Assembly (NCBI GenBank): GCA_965237985.1
Contig: OZ250161.1
Span: 1,364,001-1,428,000 of the forward strand
Source of the DNA: G965212025 sp965237985
Lineage (GTDB): Bacteria; Pseudomonadota; Gammaproteobacteria; Poriferisulfidales; Oxydemutatoraceae
DNA length: 64,000 nucleotides
Direction: 5' to 3'
Part shown: positions 35,744-44,901 of the stretch, in pieces
How positions within the stretch are numbered: the first letter of the stretch is position 1
Layout of the letters: every line of letters starts with the position of its first letter
Made by a program: the position numbers and the translations under genes
The notes under the pieces: generated by a model
Told to the model about the DNA's origin: nothing
Database searches by the model: none
What the model saw: the letters and a program-made list of their open reading frames with translations, nothing else

Positions 35744-37342
35744 CTATGCGTCCTGACTTTCTTCGTGACTGATTTTGTCGGCGTCCCAGCTTGCATATTG
35801 TTCTTGTATCCAAGACCTGTCGGAGGTCCCAATAGTTTCTTCGCTGCCACCAACCCGGTTGCTGCCCGCAGGCAAGCCACCTTCGTCATTGCGATCTGTT
35901 GCGGTGGGATACTTTTCCCCACGAGGGACATGCTTCTCAAATTCTTCTGGCAGGCTCTTCTCTTCGTAGTGATGTGTCACCCCGTCTATAGCCGCTTCTG
36001 CAGTAACAGGATTCGAATCTCGGTTGTGGCGGCCCAGAATGGCCCTCTCTCCAGACCGCGTGGTTTCAAACTGTCCATCGTGCACAGCGAACTGTAGAAG
36101 TCGCTTGTCAGCATGCCGCGACTCGATCTCTCGCACCTTGATGTCATCGGAAAAAGCCAGTGCTTTCTTTTCAGCAACTACCGGAGGCTTCTCCTCCGTA
36201 TCGCCCATGCACAAGTTGACCGCCATTGTCGCCAACTTTTTAGACGGAACCAGTCGATCCGGCTGCACAGAAGAATCTTGAATGGAAACCGCAGAATTCT
36301 CGTTGAAAAACAGTTGCAACCGTTCAGGAAGCTCTCCGTTCTCGGTGAATTGCGTTTGAACATTTTTCCGCAGGAAACAAAGAAAATCTACTGCCTTGGC
36401 ACTAATGTCTTGCCCCACAAGCCCCTGACCCAGACGTTTTCTTTTACCGGTTTCAGCTAAAACCCTTTTCTCAGAGTGGGCTTTAAAATCCGCCGGATTC
36501 CACACCGTCCCAGGACCATCGGAAAACCGTGGCGTCGCGCCAACAGGGTTTCTGACATAAACGTCATGGCCGTGCTTGTTCAGACGTTCAAGATCATCCG
36601 CGTCCGCATCCGCCCCTCCATGTTTGTCCATTTCTACCTGTAATTTTTCCACGGGTTCAGACAAAAATCGCACCCGGCTTTGGGAAACACCTGGAAAAGG
36701 TCCCGGCGGTTCGAGAAAATCCGTATGTTCAATAATGGTTTTGGACGCCGCAGCTCTTTGGTAGGTTTTTCTCGACTCCCTGTAGTCTCGGATTTGGGTT
36801 TCCTGAAGTTCTGTAAGTCCCTGATGATCTGAAGGCAGCTTGCCAGGATCATAAAAATCCGGGCAAACCGGCTCCCGGACATAGGTGACTGTTTTCGAGC
36901 GGCTCAGGAAATCGAGTGCCCCCGCATTGAAATCATCGTTGCTGGACCACTGTGAAAGTTCGTTGTTCTCGTAGCCCTTCTGTCTTATTTCTATAAAAAG
37001 ATCCAAAAAATCATCGAGTGATGCTTTTTCACTCTCAGGATCCATACTTGCGGGCCGAGAACTCAAAATAGCTTCCCGCCGAGCCTGCTTCCCCACATCT
37101 TCAAGCTTTTTCAACACTGCCGACCTGACCTTGATTCTTTCACTACCACAGTAATCGGCGTACCTCTTTTTAGAATAGAAACTCACCCTGCAACGCAGGA
37201 AAAAATTACTAAAAGAACCCCGGTATTTTAGATTTCCCTTTCTGTCGACAGCAAGCTGCCTACCTCCTGCCGCCGCTTTTTGAACAGTTGCAAAAACCCG
37301 CTCGTACTCACTTTCCTGTGGTCTGGATGCCCATAATCGCAT
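35744..37342 (-). CDS. Large hypothetical protein, paralogue B
   Basis: 532 residues, unknown family, cytoplasmic by sequence. Paralogous to the protein at 32420-34177 along its length: FATVQKAAAGGRQLAVDRKG, VLKKLEDVGKQARREAIL, ALDFLSRSKTVTYVREPV, TVWNPADFKAHSEKRV, KAVDFLCFLRKNVQTQF, GELPERLQLFFNENSAVSI, DRLVPSKKLATMAVNLC, DGVTHHYEEKSLPEEFEKH, and SWIQEQYASW near the end. The C-terminal motif is followed by 13 further residues here and 6 in A. Spacer regions between blocks have diverged fully, so the duplication is old and the blocks are under selection. Same strand as A, own promoter. Confidence 0.85.
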   Translation of the reverse strand: MRLWASRPQESEYERVFATVQKAAAGGRQLAVDRKGNLKYRGSFSNFFLRCRVSFYSKKRYADYCGSERIKVRSAVLKKLEDVGKQARREAILSSRPASMDPESEKASLDDFLDLFIEIRQKGYENNELSQWSSNDDFNAGALDFLSRSKTVTYVREPVCPDFYDPGKLPSDHQGLTELQETQIRDYRESRKTYQRAAASKTIIEHTDFLEPPGPFPGVSQSRVRFLSEPVEKLQVEMDKHGGADADADDLERLNKHGHDVYVRNPVGATPRFSDGPGTVWNPADFKAHSEKRVLAETGKRKRLGQGLVGQDISAKAVDFLCFLRKNVQTQFTENGELPERLQLFFNENSAVSIQDSSVQPDRLVPSKKLATMAVNLCMGDTEEKPPVVAEKKALAFSDDIKVREIESRHADKRLLQFAVHDGQFETTRSGERAILGRHNRDSNPVTAEAAIDGVTHHYEEKSLPEEFEKHVPRGEKYPTATDRNDEGGLPAGSNRVGGSEETIGTSDRSWIQEQYASWDADKISHEESQDA

Positions 37343-38070
37343 TCAAATGCCCTCTGGATTTAACGCAGGCTATTCTACAAGAGTTTGTACCCTTTTTGCA
37401 AAAATTGTACGACCAGCACGATAATGCTCATTAAACTATCCCGTGCCTGTTAATGTCCGCTTTTTTACTGCACGGCTTGCCCGACGGAAACTTTCGTGCG
37501 GAAGAAAGGCTTATATTCTGACTGTCCCCTCGCGCTGCCACACGCACTGGACGTGCCTTTGCCTGCTGTAAAGCCAAGCGACAAAGACCTTGGAGAAGGC
37601 CGTATTTTTGCCAGGGGGTTCAAAGATTGCCGGGGAAATGGGACTGATACGAAATGCAGTGACAAAATGAAGCGTCCGCAGCCGGGTGAAAAGCTGGTGG
37701 ACAAAGGTACTCGCCGGCGAGTCCACAAACGGTAGTATGACAAGCTGGAGCCCAGGAATGAAAGAACCAGATGAAACAGGAAAGCGAAAATAATATGTCG
37801 GCGATGCGGCGCGGGCACTTCAAAACTTGTTGCTTCTCCCTGTAACCATGGGCCGGCGGTGAAACTCAGGCAGGTCGAAATGAAATACGACTGATGCAAG
37901 ACCAGCCATATTCATGAAGAGATCATCTTGCGTTGCACGGTCACTGGGCTGACTCGAGTGACCTTCGACAAGGAAAGACAAGGCACAATCGTCAGCCTGC
38001 CTACGATTAGGGAGAAAATATGAAACACCGAAGGCATTCTCCTGAATAGCTTCCGGCGCTTTTCCTGACT
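37343..38070. other. Intergenic region between paralogue B and bcp
   Basis: About 730 bases with no recognisable gene apart from the promoter of paralogue B. A perfect 14-bp palindrome ACTCGCCGGCGAGT lies at 37709-37722. Open frames on both strands look like chance. Confidence 0.45.
37372..37401 (-). promoter_or_regulatory. Likely promoter of paralogue B
   Basis: On the minus strand TTGCAA (37401-37396), an 18-base spacer and TAGAAT (37377-37372) lie 30 bases before the ATG at 37342. An AGAGGG ribosome-binding site lies between them. Confidence 0.5.
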
Positions 38071-38574
38071 GTGTCGTTGCCAACAAAAGCAACTCTTGCA
38101 ACCGGTGAAAAAGCACCAGACTTCTTTTTGGCAGACCAGGCAAACAACAGACACAATCTGGCGCACTACCGGGGAAAATGGCTGGTGCTGTATTTTTACC
38201 CAAAAGACGACACGCCGGGTTGTACCGTGGAGGCCTGTACCCTGCGCGACGACCTCGTCCAAACCCGAGAGCTGGACGCATGCGTCGTAGGCATCAGCAC
38301 TGACGACACACAAAGCCATGCAAAATTCGCTCGAAAACACGCCTTGCCTTTTCCTTTGCTCGCGGACACCGACGGTGAGGTTGCGAAAGCGTACGGTAGC
38401 CTCTGGAAATTACCATTTTTCAAGATCGCCAAACGCCACACTTTCATCATTTCCCCCGACTCGCGGCTGGCAAAAATCTATCGCCACGTGGACCCGAAAA
38501 CGCACAGCAGGACATTGAAGAGGGAACTTGAACGGCTCATCAAAGCTGAGGGAATCAAACCCGAACTTGAATAA
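38071..38574 (+). CDS. bcp: Thiol peroxidase of the Bcp/PrxQ family
   Basis: Thioredoxin-dependent reduction of hydroperoxides in the cytoplasm. GTG start at 38071, 167 residues. The thioredoxin fold is shown by LYFYPKDDTPGCTVEACTLRD, with peroxidatic Cys and a resolving Cys five residues later, the PrxQ arrangement. Later motifs are GISTDDTQSHAKFA and PLLADTDGEVAKAYG. Stands alone on its strand. Confidence 0.94.
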   Translation: MSLPTKATLATGEKAPDFFLADQANNRHNLAHYRGKWLVLYFYPKDDTPGCTVEACTLRDDLVQTRELDACVVGISTDDTQSHAKFARKHALPFPLLADTDGEVAKAYGSLWKLPFFKIAKRHTFIISPDSRLAKIYRHVDPKTHSRTLKRELERLIKAEGIKPELE

Positions 38575-38925
38575 AAACCAAGTGTCTGGCGAACTCATTG
38601 GGAAGCGGGGTGCGGGAACAATCACGTCGCCGCCACCCCGGTGATGCGGAAGGAAGACCGGGAGGCTGCTATCATTCCCTCCTGGCCCCTCGACCGCCAG
38701 GCATGCGGTTCAGCAAAACCGGCAGACCGGTTTCAGCACCTCTATATTGATGAAACTGTCGGTGTCGGAAAATTTTTGCCTGACATTTCTTGACTCTTGG
38801 TCGCAGGCCGACTAAAAAATCTAAAACGCAGCAAGCGCTCAAAATCAACCCTGAGTTCAGCCCTTTCTTTGCTTAGCCCCCCCTCACATACCGAAAGAAA
38901 ACCCCGCACCCAAGTAAAAACCTGC
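38575..38925. other. Intergenic region between bcp and nrdA
   Basis: About 350 bases between convergent genes. No nrdB or ferredoxin follows nrdA here, although nrdB is the usual neighbour. No clear terminator is seen. Confidence 0.5.
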
Positions 38926-41748
38926 TTATTCACAGGCTTCGCACTCTCCATCCGGGGAACAATTCGGGCCAGCACTCGCACGTTTGCGCACCGCATTCAA
39001 TTTGCTTTCATACCCCTCGATCGTGCTTGCCTCAACTTCCGATGCCCCCAGAGAACGCAGGTAATAAGTTGTTTTCAATCCCTTGATCCAGGCAAGACGG
39101 TATAAAGCATCCATTTTCCTGCCTGAGGGCTTGTCCATATACAGGTTCAGCGATTGCGATTGATCAATCCATTTTTGCCGCCGTGATGCCGCCTCAACCA
39201 GCCAGACAGGGTCTACTTCAAAAGCCGTGGGATATAGCTTCTTCAAATCCTCCGGCACCCTTTCTATTTTCCGGACACTGCCATCGTAATATTTCAGGTC
39301 GTTAATCATGACATCATCCCAAAGCCCCAAGGATTTAAGATCTTTCACCAAGTACTCATTCACTACCGTGAATTCTCCCGACAAATTGGACTTCACGAAC
39401 AGATGCTGATAGGTCGGTTCAATACTTTGCGTAACGCCACATATATTGGAAATCGTGGCAGTCGGGGCTATTGCCAAAGTATTGGAATTACGCATTCCAC
39501 TGGTTTTTATTTTTTTTCGCAACGCATCCCAGTCCAGCCTGCTGCTGGTGTTCACTTCCAGGTTCCCCTCTCTTTCTCCGGCGAGTAATTTCAGGGTATC
39601 GTGGGGCAAAATTTCGCGATCCCACAGTGAGCCACGGTAGCTGGAATACGGACCACGCTCACTGGCCAGACACGTAGAAGCTTCTATGGCGCAATAACTG
39701 ACAAGCTCCATAGAACGGTCTGCAAACTCCACTGCCGCTTCTGTGCCGACGGGAATGCGCAATTGATAAAGCGCATCCTGGTAACCCATTACCCCCAAAC
39801 CAACGGGTCTGTGCCTGAGGTTGGAAACCTGCGCCTTGGAAACGCTGTAGTAGTTGGTGTCAATCACGTTATCCAGCATCCGCATTGCTCCCTGGATTGT
39901 TTCCCGCAATTTTTCGGCATCGATATTTCCTTCTTTTATATGCAAGGGCAGGTTTACTGAGCCCAGGTTGCAAACCGCAATTTCTTCAGCGGAGGTGTTC
40001 AATGTAATTTCCGTACAAAGATTCGAGGAATGAATGACGCCCACGTGGTTTTGTGGAGACCGAACGTTGCAGGGGTCCTTGAAAGTAATCCACGGGTGCC
40101 CGGTTTCATACAGCATGCCGAGCATTTTGCGCCACAGAACCACAGCGTTGACGCGCTTGAAATTGCTGATCCTCCCTTCCTTGGCTTCCTGTTCATAAAA
40201 CACGTACCGTTCAACAAAAGCCCGGCCATAAAGGTCGTGCAGGTCGGCAGTGTCGGCTGGGGAAAAAAGTGTCCAGTAACCATCTTCCATTACCCGTTTC
40301 ATGAACAAATCCGGAATCCAGTTAGCCGTGTTCATGTCATGGGTCCGCCGCCTATCATCTCCACTGTTTTTTCGCAATTCAAGAAACTCTTCGATATCCA
40401 GATGCCAGGTTTCCAAATAAGCGCACACCGCTCCTTTGCGCTTGCCACCTTGGTTTACTGCCACCGCGGTATCGTTCACCACTTTTAAAAAAGGCACGAT
40501 CCCCAAAGATTTTCCATTCGTGCCTTTGATCTTGGAACCCTGTGCACGTACCCCCGACCAGTCATTCCCCAGGCCGCCGGCATATTTGGAAAGCAGCGCG
40601 TTGTCTCGAATCGAAGTGTAGATGCCATGCAGGTCGTCTGGCACAGTTGTCAAGTAACAGGATGACAACTGTGGGCGCAGGGTCGCAGCATTGAACAATG
40701 TTGGCGTGGAGCTCATGAATCTGAATGAAGACAACAGCTCGTAAAACTCGATTGCGCGCTCCTCGCGCTCCACTTCCCGGGTCGACAAGCCCATAGCCAC
40801 ACGCATGAACATCGCTTGAGGCAACTCAAAACGAGTGTCCTCGGCATGGAGGAAATAGCGATCGTAAAGCGTTTGCAGACCGAGAAACGTGAAGTTGAGG
40901 TCACGCTCCGGGTCTATCGCTTCAGCAAGTCGCTCAATGTCGTATTCAAGAAGGCACGGATCCAACAATTCCAACTCACAGGCACGGCTTATGTACGCCG
41001 CAAAATACTCCGGATATCGAAGCCGCATCTTCTTCCCGAAGACCTGTTCATGTCCACCAAATAAAAAAGAAAGGGCTTCGTTGCTCAATTTGTCCAACAG
41101 GATTCTTGCGCACACCCGCGAGTAATTCGGCTCCCGCTCAATCAGGGGACGCACACTCATCAATAAAACCGGGTTGATGTCCTTCTCCGCCATGCCGTCA
41201 TAGAGGGCAGGGATGACTTCATTGAAGATGTGCCTCGCATCGGTATCCACTATTCCTTCGCAGGCTTCCACTAATTGTTCTTTCAAAGCTTCTAAATCCA
41301 AAAACCTTGTTTTCCCATCCGAGCCCACGACCTGCAGTTTTCGTGTGCCGACTACGGGGCTGGCAGACTTGCGTTTCCTTTCCTGCGCGTGCAATTCTCT
41401 GTACAGCACATATTCTCGCGCCACCTGGTGGTATTCATTGCGCATCAGCGCAAGTTCCACGAGGTCCTGAATATGCTCGATATGAAAAGTCCCGCCCTCC
41501 GGGCGACTTTTGCGCAGCGCTCCGGTAACCTCGGCCGTCAGTTTTTCTGCGGTTTCACGAATCCGGGGCGAGGCCGCCGCGTTGCCTTTTTCGACGGCAA
41601 GAAATGCTTTGCTGATGGCAACCAGTATCTTGGTTTCATCAAAAGGAGTGACTTTCTTGTTGCGGCGTATCACCCGGCAAACACCAGGCTTGGTCGCCTC
41701 TACTTCAACTGCTCGCAAAGAAACTTCTCTGATTGTTTGCGAGGACAC
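38926..41748 (-). CDS. nrdA: Class I ribonucleoside-diphosphate reductase, alpha subunit
   Basis: Reduces ribonucleotides to deoxyribonucleotides. 940 residues: an N-terminal ATP-cone (CRVIRRNKKVTPFDETKIL, about 24-42, onward), then the alpha barrel with SSCYLTTVPDD, the NLCTEI active-site block, ANWIPDLFMKRV, and the radical-path tyrosines expected near the C-terminal third. The extreme C-terminus carries a Cys pair (GECEACE) that would be reduced by thioredoxin or glutaredoxin. Its partner nrdB is not in the window. The frame is intact. Confidence 0.95.
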   Translation of the reverse strand: MSSQTIREVSLRAVEVEATKPGVCRVIRRNKKVTPFDETKILVAISKAFLAVEKGNAAASPRIRETAEKLTAEVTGALRKSRPEGGTFHIEHIQDLVELALMRNEYHQVAREYVLYRELHAQERKRKSASPVVGTRKLQVVGSDGKTRFLDLEALKEQLVEACEGIVDTDARHIFNEVIPALYDGMAEKDINPVLLMSVRPLIEREPNYSRVCARILLDKLSNEALSFLFGGHEQVFGKKMRLRYPEYFAAYISRACELELLDPCLLEYDIERLAEAIDPERDLNFTFLGLQTLYDRYFLHAEDTRFELPQAMFMRVAMGLSTREVEREERAIEFYELLSSFRFMSSTPTLFNAATLRPQLSSCYLTTVPDDLHGIYTSIRDNALLSKYAGGLGNDWSGVRAQGSKIKGTNGKSLGIVPFLKVVNDTAVAVNQGGKRKGAVCAYLETWHLDIEEFLELRKNSGDDRRRTHDMNTANWIPDLFMKRVMEDGYWTLFSPADTADLHDLYGRAFVERYVFYEQEAKEGRISNFKRVNAVVLWRKMLGMLYETGHPWITFKDPCNVRSPQNHVGVIHSSNLCTEITLNTSAEEIAVCNLGSVNLPLHIKEGNIDAEKLRETIQGAMRMLDNVIDTNYYSVSKAQVSNLRHRPVGLGVMGYQDALYQLRIPVGTEAAVEFADRSMELVSYCAIEASTCLASERGPYSSYRGSLWDREILPHDTLKLLAGEREGNLEVNTSSRLDWDALRKKIKTSGMRNSNTLAIAPTATISNICGVTQSIEPTYQHLFVKSNLSGEFTVVNEYLVKDLKSLGLWDDVMINDLKYYDGSVRKIERVPEDLKKLYPTAFEVDPVWLVEAASRRQKWIDQSQSLNLYMDKPSGRKMDALYRLAWIKGLKTTYYLRSLGASEVEASTIEGYESKLNAVRKRASAGPNCSPDGECEACE

Positions 41749-41869
41749 GACACTTTTCAGAAAAAATACCGGGGCGCACCCCTGCTTCCCAACCCGGCGT
41801 AAAAAAGGCAGTGCCGACTTTGTTTATAAAACAACAGCAGTGCGTCCCGAAGCGGCATCGGCCGCACCT

Positions 41870-43075
41870 TCAGTCTGGTGCCGGATAGTTCAAAGGATAG
41901 GAAAACTGCTGCAGGCTGCACCTCTCGCTGGTCAAAGGGATGAACCAAACCATAGCCGCGTCTTCTTCAACAACTTTCACCTGCCAAGTGGACCGACCAT
42001 CGACCAAAGACAGCCTGTGGTTGGGAAGATGTCTACGAATGAGGTCAACAGGAATCGCATACGCATCGTCCCTGTCCAGACATCCCACCACGTAATATCC
42101 CGCGGGCACCTCAGACATGTAATCCACCTGTGTTTGTGTCAGCAAGAACAAGTAATAGGGTTTAGACTTGCCATAGCGCCTTGACACGCCAAGGCAGACG
42201 TGTGCACTCCCATCTTCACTGGCATAACTGCTACCGGAGCGCACCTTTTTCTCAAACTTGAGCCCCTTGGACACTCCCAGCCCACTGATTATGGGCAAAC
42301 GTTTTGCAACCAGATCCCCTCTTTTGCGGGCTTTCCTGGTGGCCGGTGGGGGGGGGGTCTCAGTTTCCTTCGCGACCGCTTTCGCACGAGCAAGTTTTGC
42401 CCTGACAACCCTTTTCGTTTCGCCACCAGCCGATCCGCCGATCTGAACAAACACATCCAATAGGGAATCGACTTGAGTGTATTCCACAGGAGCCAGAAGG
42501 CTACGCGCAATACGGGCGAAATTGCCGGACTCGTCCTTCACGTTTTCGGCAAGCCCGACCAGCGCCTGGCAACCAACCAGCCTGGTGTTCCAGCTGTTTC
42601 GACCACCCCGGATTTGCGCAGCCAACACCGGTTCATCCTGTGACACGACCAACAGAACCGGGGTCTGCACATCCTTGGTCGCGACTGCCAGTGCTGCTTC
42701 CTGCAGGGCCGACGTGGAGAAAGCCAATTTCACATCCAGACGCAAATCACCTGCCTGCCAAATTCCAATTGAAGCGTCATGGCTTTCGTAGGAACCATGC
42801 GTCACTCGAAATCCAATGCGCCTGCCAAGATCATGGATTACATCAAACAAAATACGGCCGCGCTGGACGTTATCCAACTCAAGACAGTGCTGAAGATACT
42901 CCTTCAATTTCCCAACATCAAGCCTTTTGAGTACTGCACGAAATTCCTGTGAACACCTGGAATCATCTTTCAGTGCCCCATCACCGCAGAACATGAGCAT
43001 ATGTTCCACCTGCGCAACACGCACAGCAATATCAGCAATTTTTGTCCCCGTCGGAAACAACTTTAATAAATTCAC
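41870..43075 (-). CDS. Putative PD-(D/E)XK-type nuclease-like protein with a C10 tract
   Basis: 401 residues, not recognised with certainty. The N-terminal half contains GRRIGFRVTHGSYESHDASI followed by LRLDVK, which resembles the D...(D/E)-x-K core of restriction-endonuclease folds. A Lys/Arg- and Pro-rich linker (ETPPPPATRKARKRG) follows, then a C-terminal domain with YYLFLLTQTQVDYMSEVPAG and DDAYAIPVDLIRRHLPNH. The linker is encoded by a run of ten C (ten G on the plus strand, 42348-42357), a slippage-prone tract, so the second domain could be switched on and off. No partner gene adjoins. Function is inference. Confidence 0.6.
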   Translation of the reverse strand: MNLLKLFPTGTKIADIAVRVAQVEHMLMFCGDGALKDDSRCSQEFRAVLKRLDVGKLKEYLQHCLELDNVQRGRILFDVIHDLGRRIGFRVTHGSYESHDASIGIWQAGDLRLDVKLAFSTSALQEAALAVATKDVQTPVLLVVSQDEPVLAAQIRGGRNSWNTRLVGCQALVGLAENVKDESGNFARIARSLLAPVEYTQVDSLLDVFVQIGGSAGGETKRVVRAKLARAKAVAKETETPPPPATRKARKRGDLVAKRLPIISGLGVSKGLKFEKKVRSGSSYASEDGSAHVCLGVSRRYGKSKPYYLFLLTQTQVDYMSEVPAGYYVVGCLDRDDAYAIPVDLIRRHLPNHRLSLVDGRSTWQVKVVEEDAAMVWFIPLTSERCSLQQFSYPLNYPAPD

Positions 43076-43456
43076 CAGTTCAAAACCTTCCTAATGCCTG
43101 GCCAAAAGCATCTATTAGAATACATGGTTGAAAAAACTACCCCGCAAGGCCGCATAATCCGAACCTCATCACAGTAAAGTGTTGCGGTCGACCCGGCGCC
43201 CCACTGAAAGAACCGAAGCAGTATCGCAATTCAAACACAACGGCAGGCTGACTATATCACAATTTTACGCCGCGGCAAGCCGGCACTAGACACAACCGTG
43301 CAGAGGGCAGATTCCCCACTGTCGGGAGGACGTCTGTCTAAGTGGGCCGAAAATGCAGTTATGTGAAGTGAGGAGGCATTTTGGCGTTTGGGTATGGCAC
43401 GCCAAAACAGCTGGCTTGCACTGGAATGACTGGAAAAGGCATACTTCCTTATAAGT
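43076..43456. other. Divergent intergenic region
   Basis: About 380 bases between the putative nuclease and the SoxY-like gene. It must contain both promoters. No coding sequence or repeat recognised. Confidence 0.45.
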
Positions 43457-43948
43457 ATGCTTTCATCTCGAAGAATGTGCGTTGACAATCTGAAAGTCGC
43501 GATATGCAAATCCCGACGAATGTTCGTGCTGCAGCTCGGCGTAGCCGCGACACTCATGCTCGCCACCAAGAGCGTTTTTTCAGCGTGGCCAAAAGTACTT
43601 TTCACATCGAATAGTTTCACAAAAACTATTCATGAACTGACTGCTGAGCAAGAAGTACAGGAGAGCCCGCAGGTGGTGTTGGGTGTGGATGAGCAGACGC
43701 AAAATGGGGCCCGCGTCAGAGTGAAGATTGTCTCTTCTTTGCCGAACGTTAAAAGCATCAGCATTCTGGTTGAGAACAATCCGGTTCCCTTGATATCGCA
43801 ATTTTTCCTTCAGGGAGAAACCAAAGCGGATATCCAGATGAATTTGAAAATGCAAGAGAGTTCAAACATTCTGGTTTTGGTCGAAGCGGACGGCAAGTTT
43901 TATAAAAGTGGAAAGTTTGTAAAAGTTATCGGCGGAGGCTGTGCCTGA
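43457..43948 (+). CDS. soxY: SoxY-like sulphur carrier protein
   Basis: Periplasmic carrier that binds sulphur intermediates on a C-terminal Cys. The twin-arginine signal is at KSRRMFVLQLGVAATLMLAT, which supports the long start at 43457 (163 residues). The mature part fits SoxY: NGARVRVKIVSSLPNVKSI, NNPVPLISQFFLQGE, MNLKMQESSNILVLVEADGK, and FVKVIGGGCA. The usual tail is GGCGG; here it is GGGCA, so the Cys is kept but the swinging arm is altered. No soxZ immediately follows; a weak SoxZ-like frame lies 612 bases downstream. No other sox genes here. Confidence 0.78.
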   Translation: MLSSRRMCVDNLKVAICKSRRMFVLQLGVAATLMLATKSVFSAWPKVLFTSNSFTKTIHELTAEQEVQESPQVVLGVDEQTQNGARVRVKIVSSLPNVKSISILVENNPVPLISQFFLQGETKADIQMNLKMQESSNILVLVEADGKFYKSGKFVKVIGGGCA

Positions 43949-44559
43949 GCAGGTGGGAGCCCGGCATCCTTCGCAACAACGGCGTGATGATGCCGTGACC
44001 AAAGCACCGGCAAAGCAGACAGCTTTGCAGTAGCGACGATGCGATGTCGTACTGCACGGGATTCCCGTTACGAAAAGCCGCCGTGAGATCGCTTCGCTCA
44101 AATTCCGCTGATGACATATCAACCGAAATCATCCGCTTCCCATCATTTTCATTGACGTGAACAACCAACCATCGGCGGCGGAAAACAAGACGCATGTCGT
44201 TCTTTCCTTGGAGCTTTGCGAAAGAAAGCAGGCACTTTCTGCACGGCCATGCGTGAATTGTTCCTTATAACCTCCTGCCGGCGCGGAACCGGGTGTATTT
44301 TTTCAGACAAACGAGAATGAGTTGCGAAAACTCTTGCCTTGCCGGCGCGACATTCGGAATGAAAAAACCATTCTCGGTGGATATTTACCAGGAAATCACA
44401 CAACACGACACACGACTGCCAGCGGTCTGGCAGGGTTGCGACTTTTTCAGTATGCCATGGCTTCATCAGGAATTAAGCCGACACGATTCGCCGTTGTCTC
44501 CGCCGTTTCCAAGCCCACAGAAGGCATGACCCGTTATTCGTTTCCAGTCCGCGCAGGCA
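43949..44559. other. Non-coding stretch after the SoxY-like gene
   Basis: About 610 bases with only short chance frames on both strands. soxZ normally begins within a few bases of soxY, so this is an insertion or decay zone. No IS ends or direct repeats recognised. Confidence 0.45.
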
Positions 44560-44901
44560 GTGCCTCACTCCGCGTGGTTCACATTGGGACAGCGGGAAAC
44601 CGTGGTGATCCCCCGCCCGAAACCGTCGTTTGTCCGTGACTTTTCGAGCTGGTGCGGACCGTGGTGGGGAACCACCGCTGAATTCCTCGTCACCTTGGGT
44701 GCCGGACATCGCAGCCAAGTGGAAGCAACTGCCTTGCTGACGCGGCCGGAACAAACAACCGTCCTTCCGTATATAATTTTCCGACACCGAAACAAAACCG
44801 TTTTTGAAATCAGATTTCTCCGCCAGGCGGAAATGCAAACACCCCGCTTCATGAATTTCAGATTCACAGGAGAGCCCGTCTTGAAGAAGCATGCAAACTG
44901 A
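44560..44901 (+). CDS. Possible SoxZ-like remnant
   Basis: The 113-codon frame has a meaningless first 40 residues but then reads HRSQVEATALLTRPEQ, YIIFRHRNKTVFEIRFLRQ and TPRFMNFRFTGEP, recalling the SoxZ order (VEVRALIxHPMETG, then NGKxVFxxxxxPxxSxNPxFxFxxxG). The HPMETG core is lost, the loop between is shortened, and the last strand is missing. If correct it is a decayed partner of SoxY. A chance frame is the alternative. The end overlaps the esterase start by 11 bases. Confidence 0.35.
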   Translation: MPHSAWFTLGQRETVVIPRPKPSFVRDFSSWCGPWWGTTAEFLVTLGAGHRSQVEATALLTRPEQTTVLPYIIFRHRNKTVFEIRFLRQAEMQTPRFMNFRFTGEPVLKKHAN

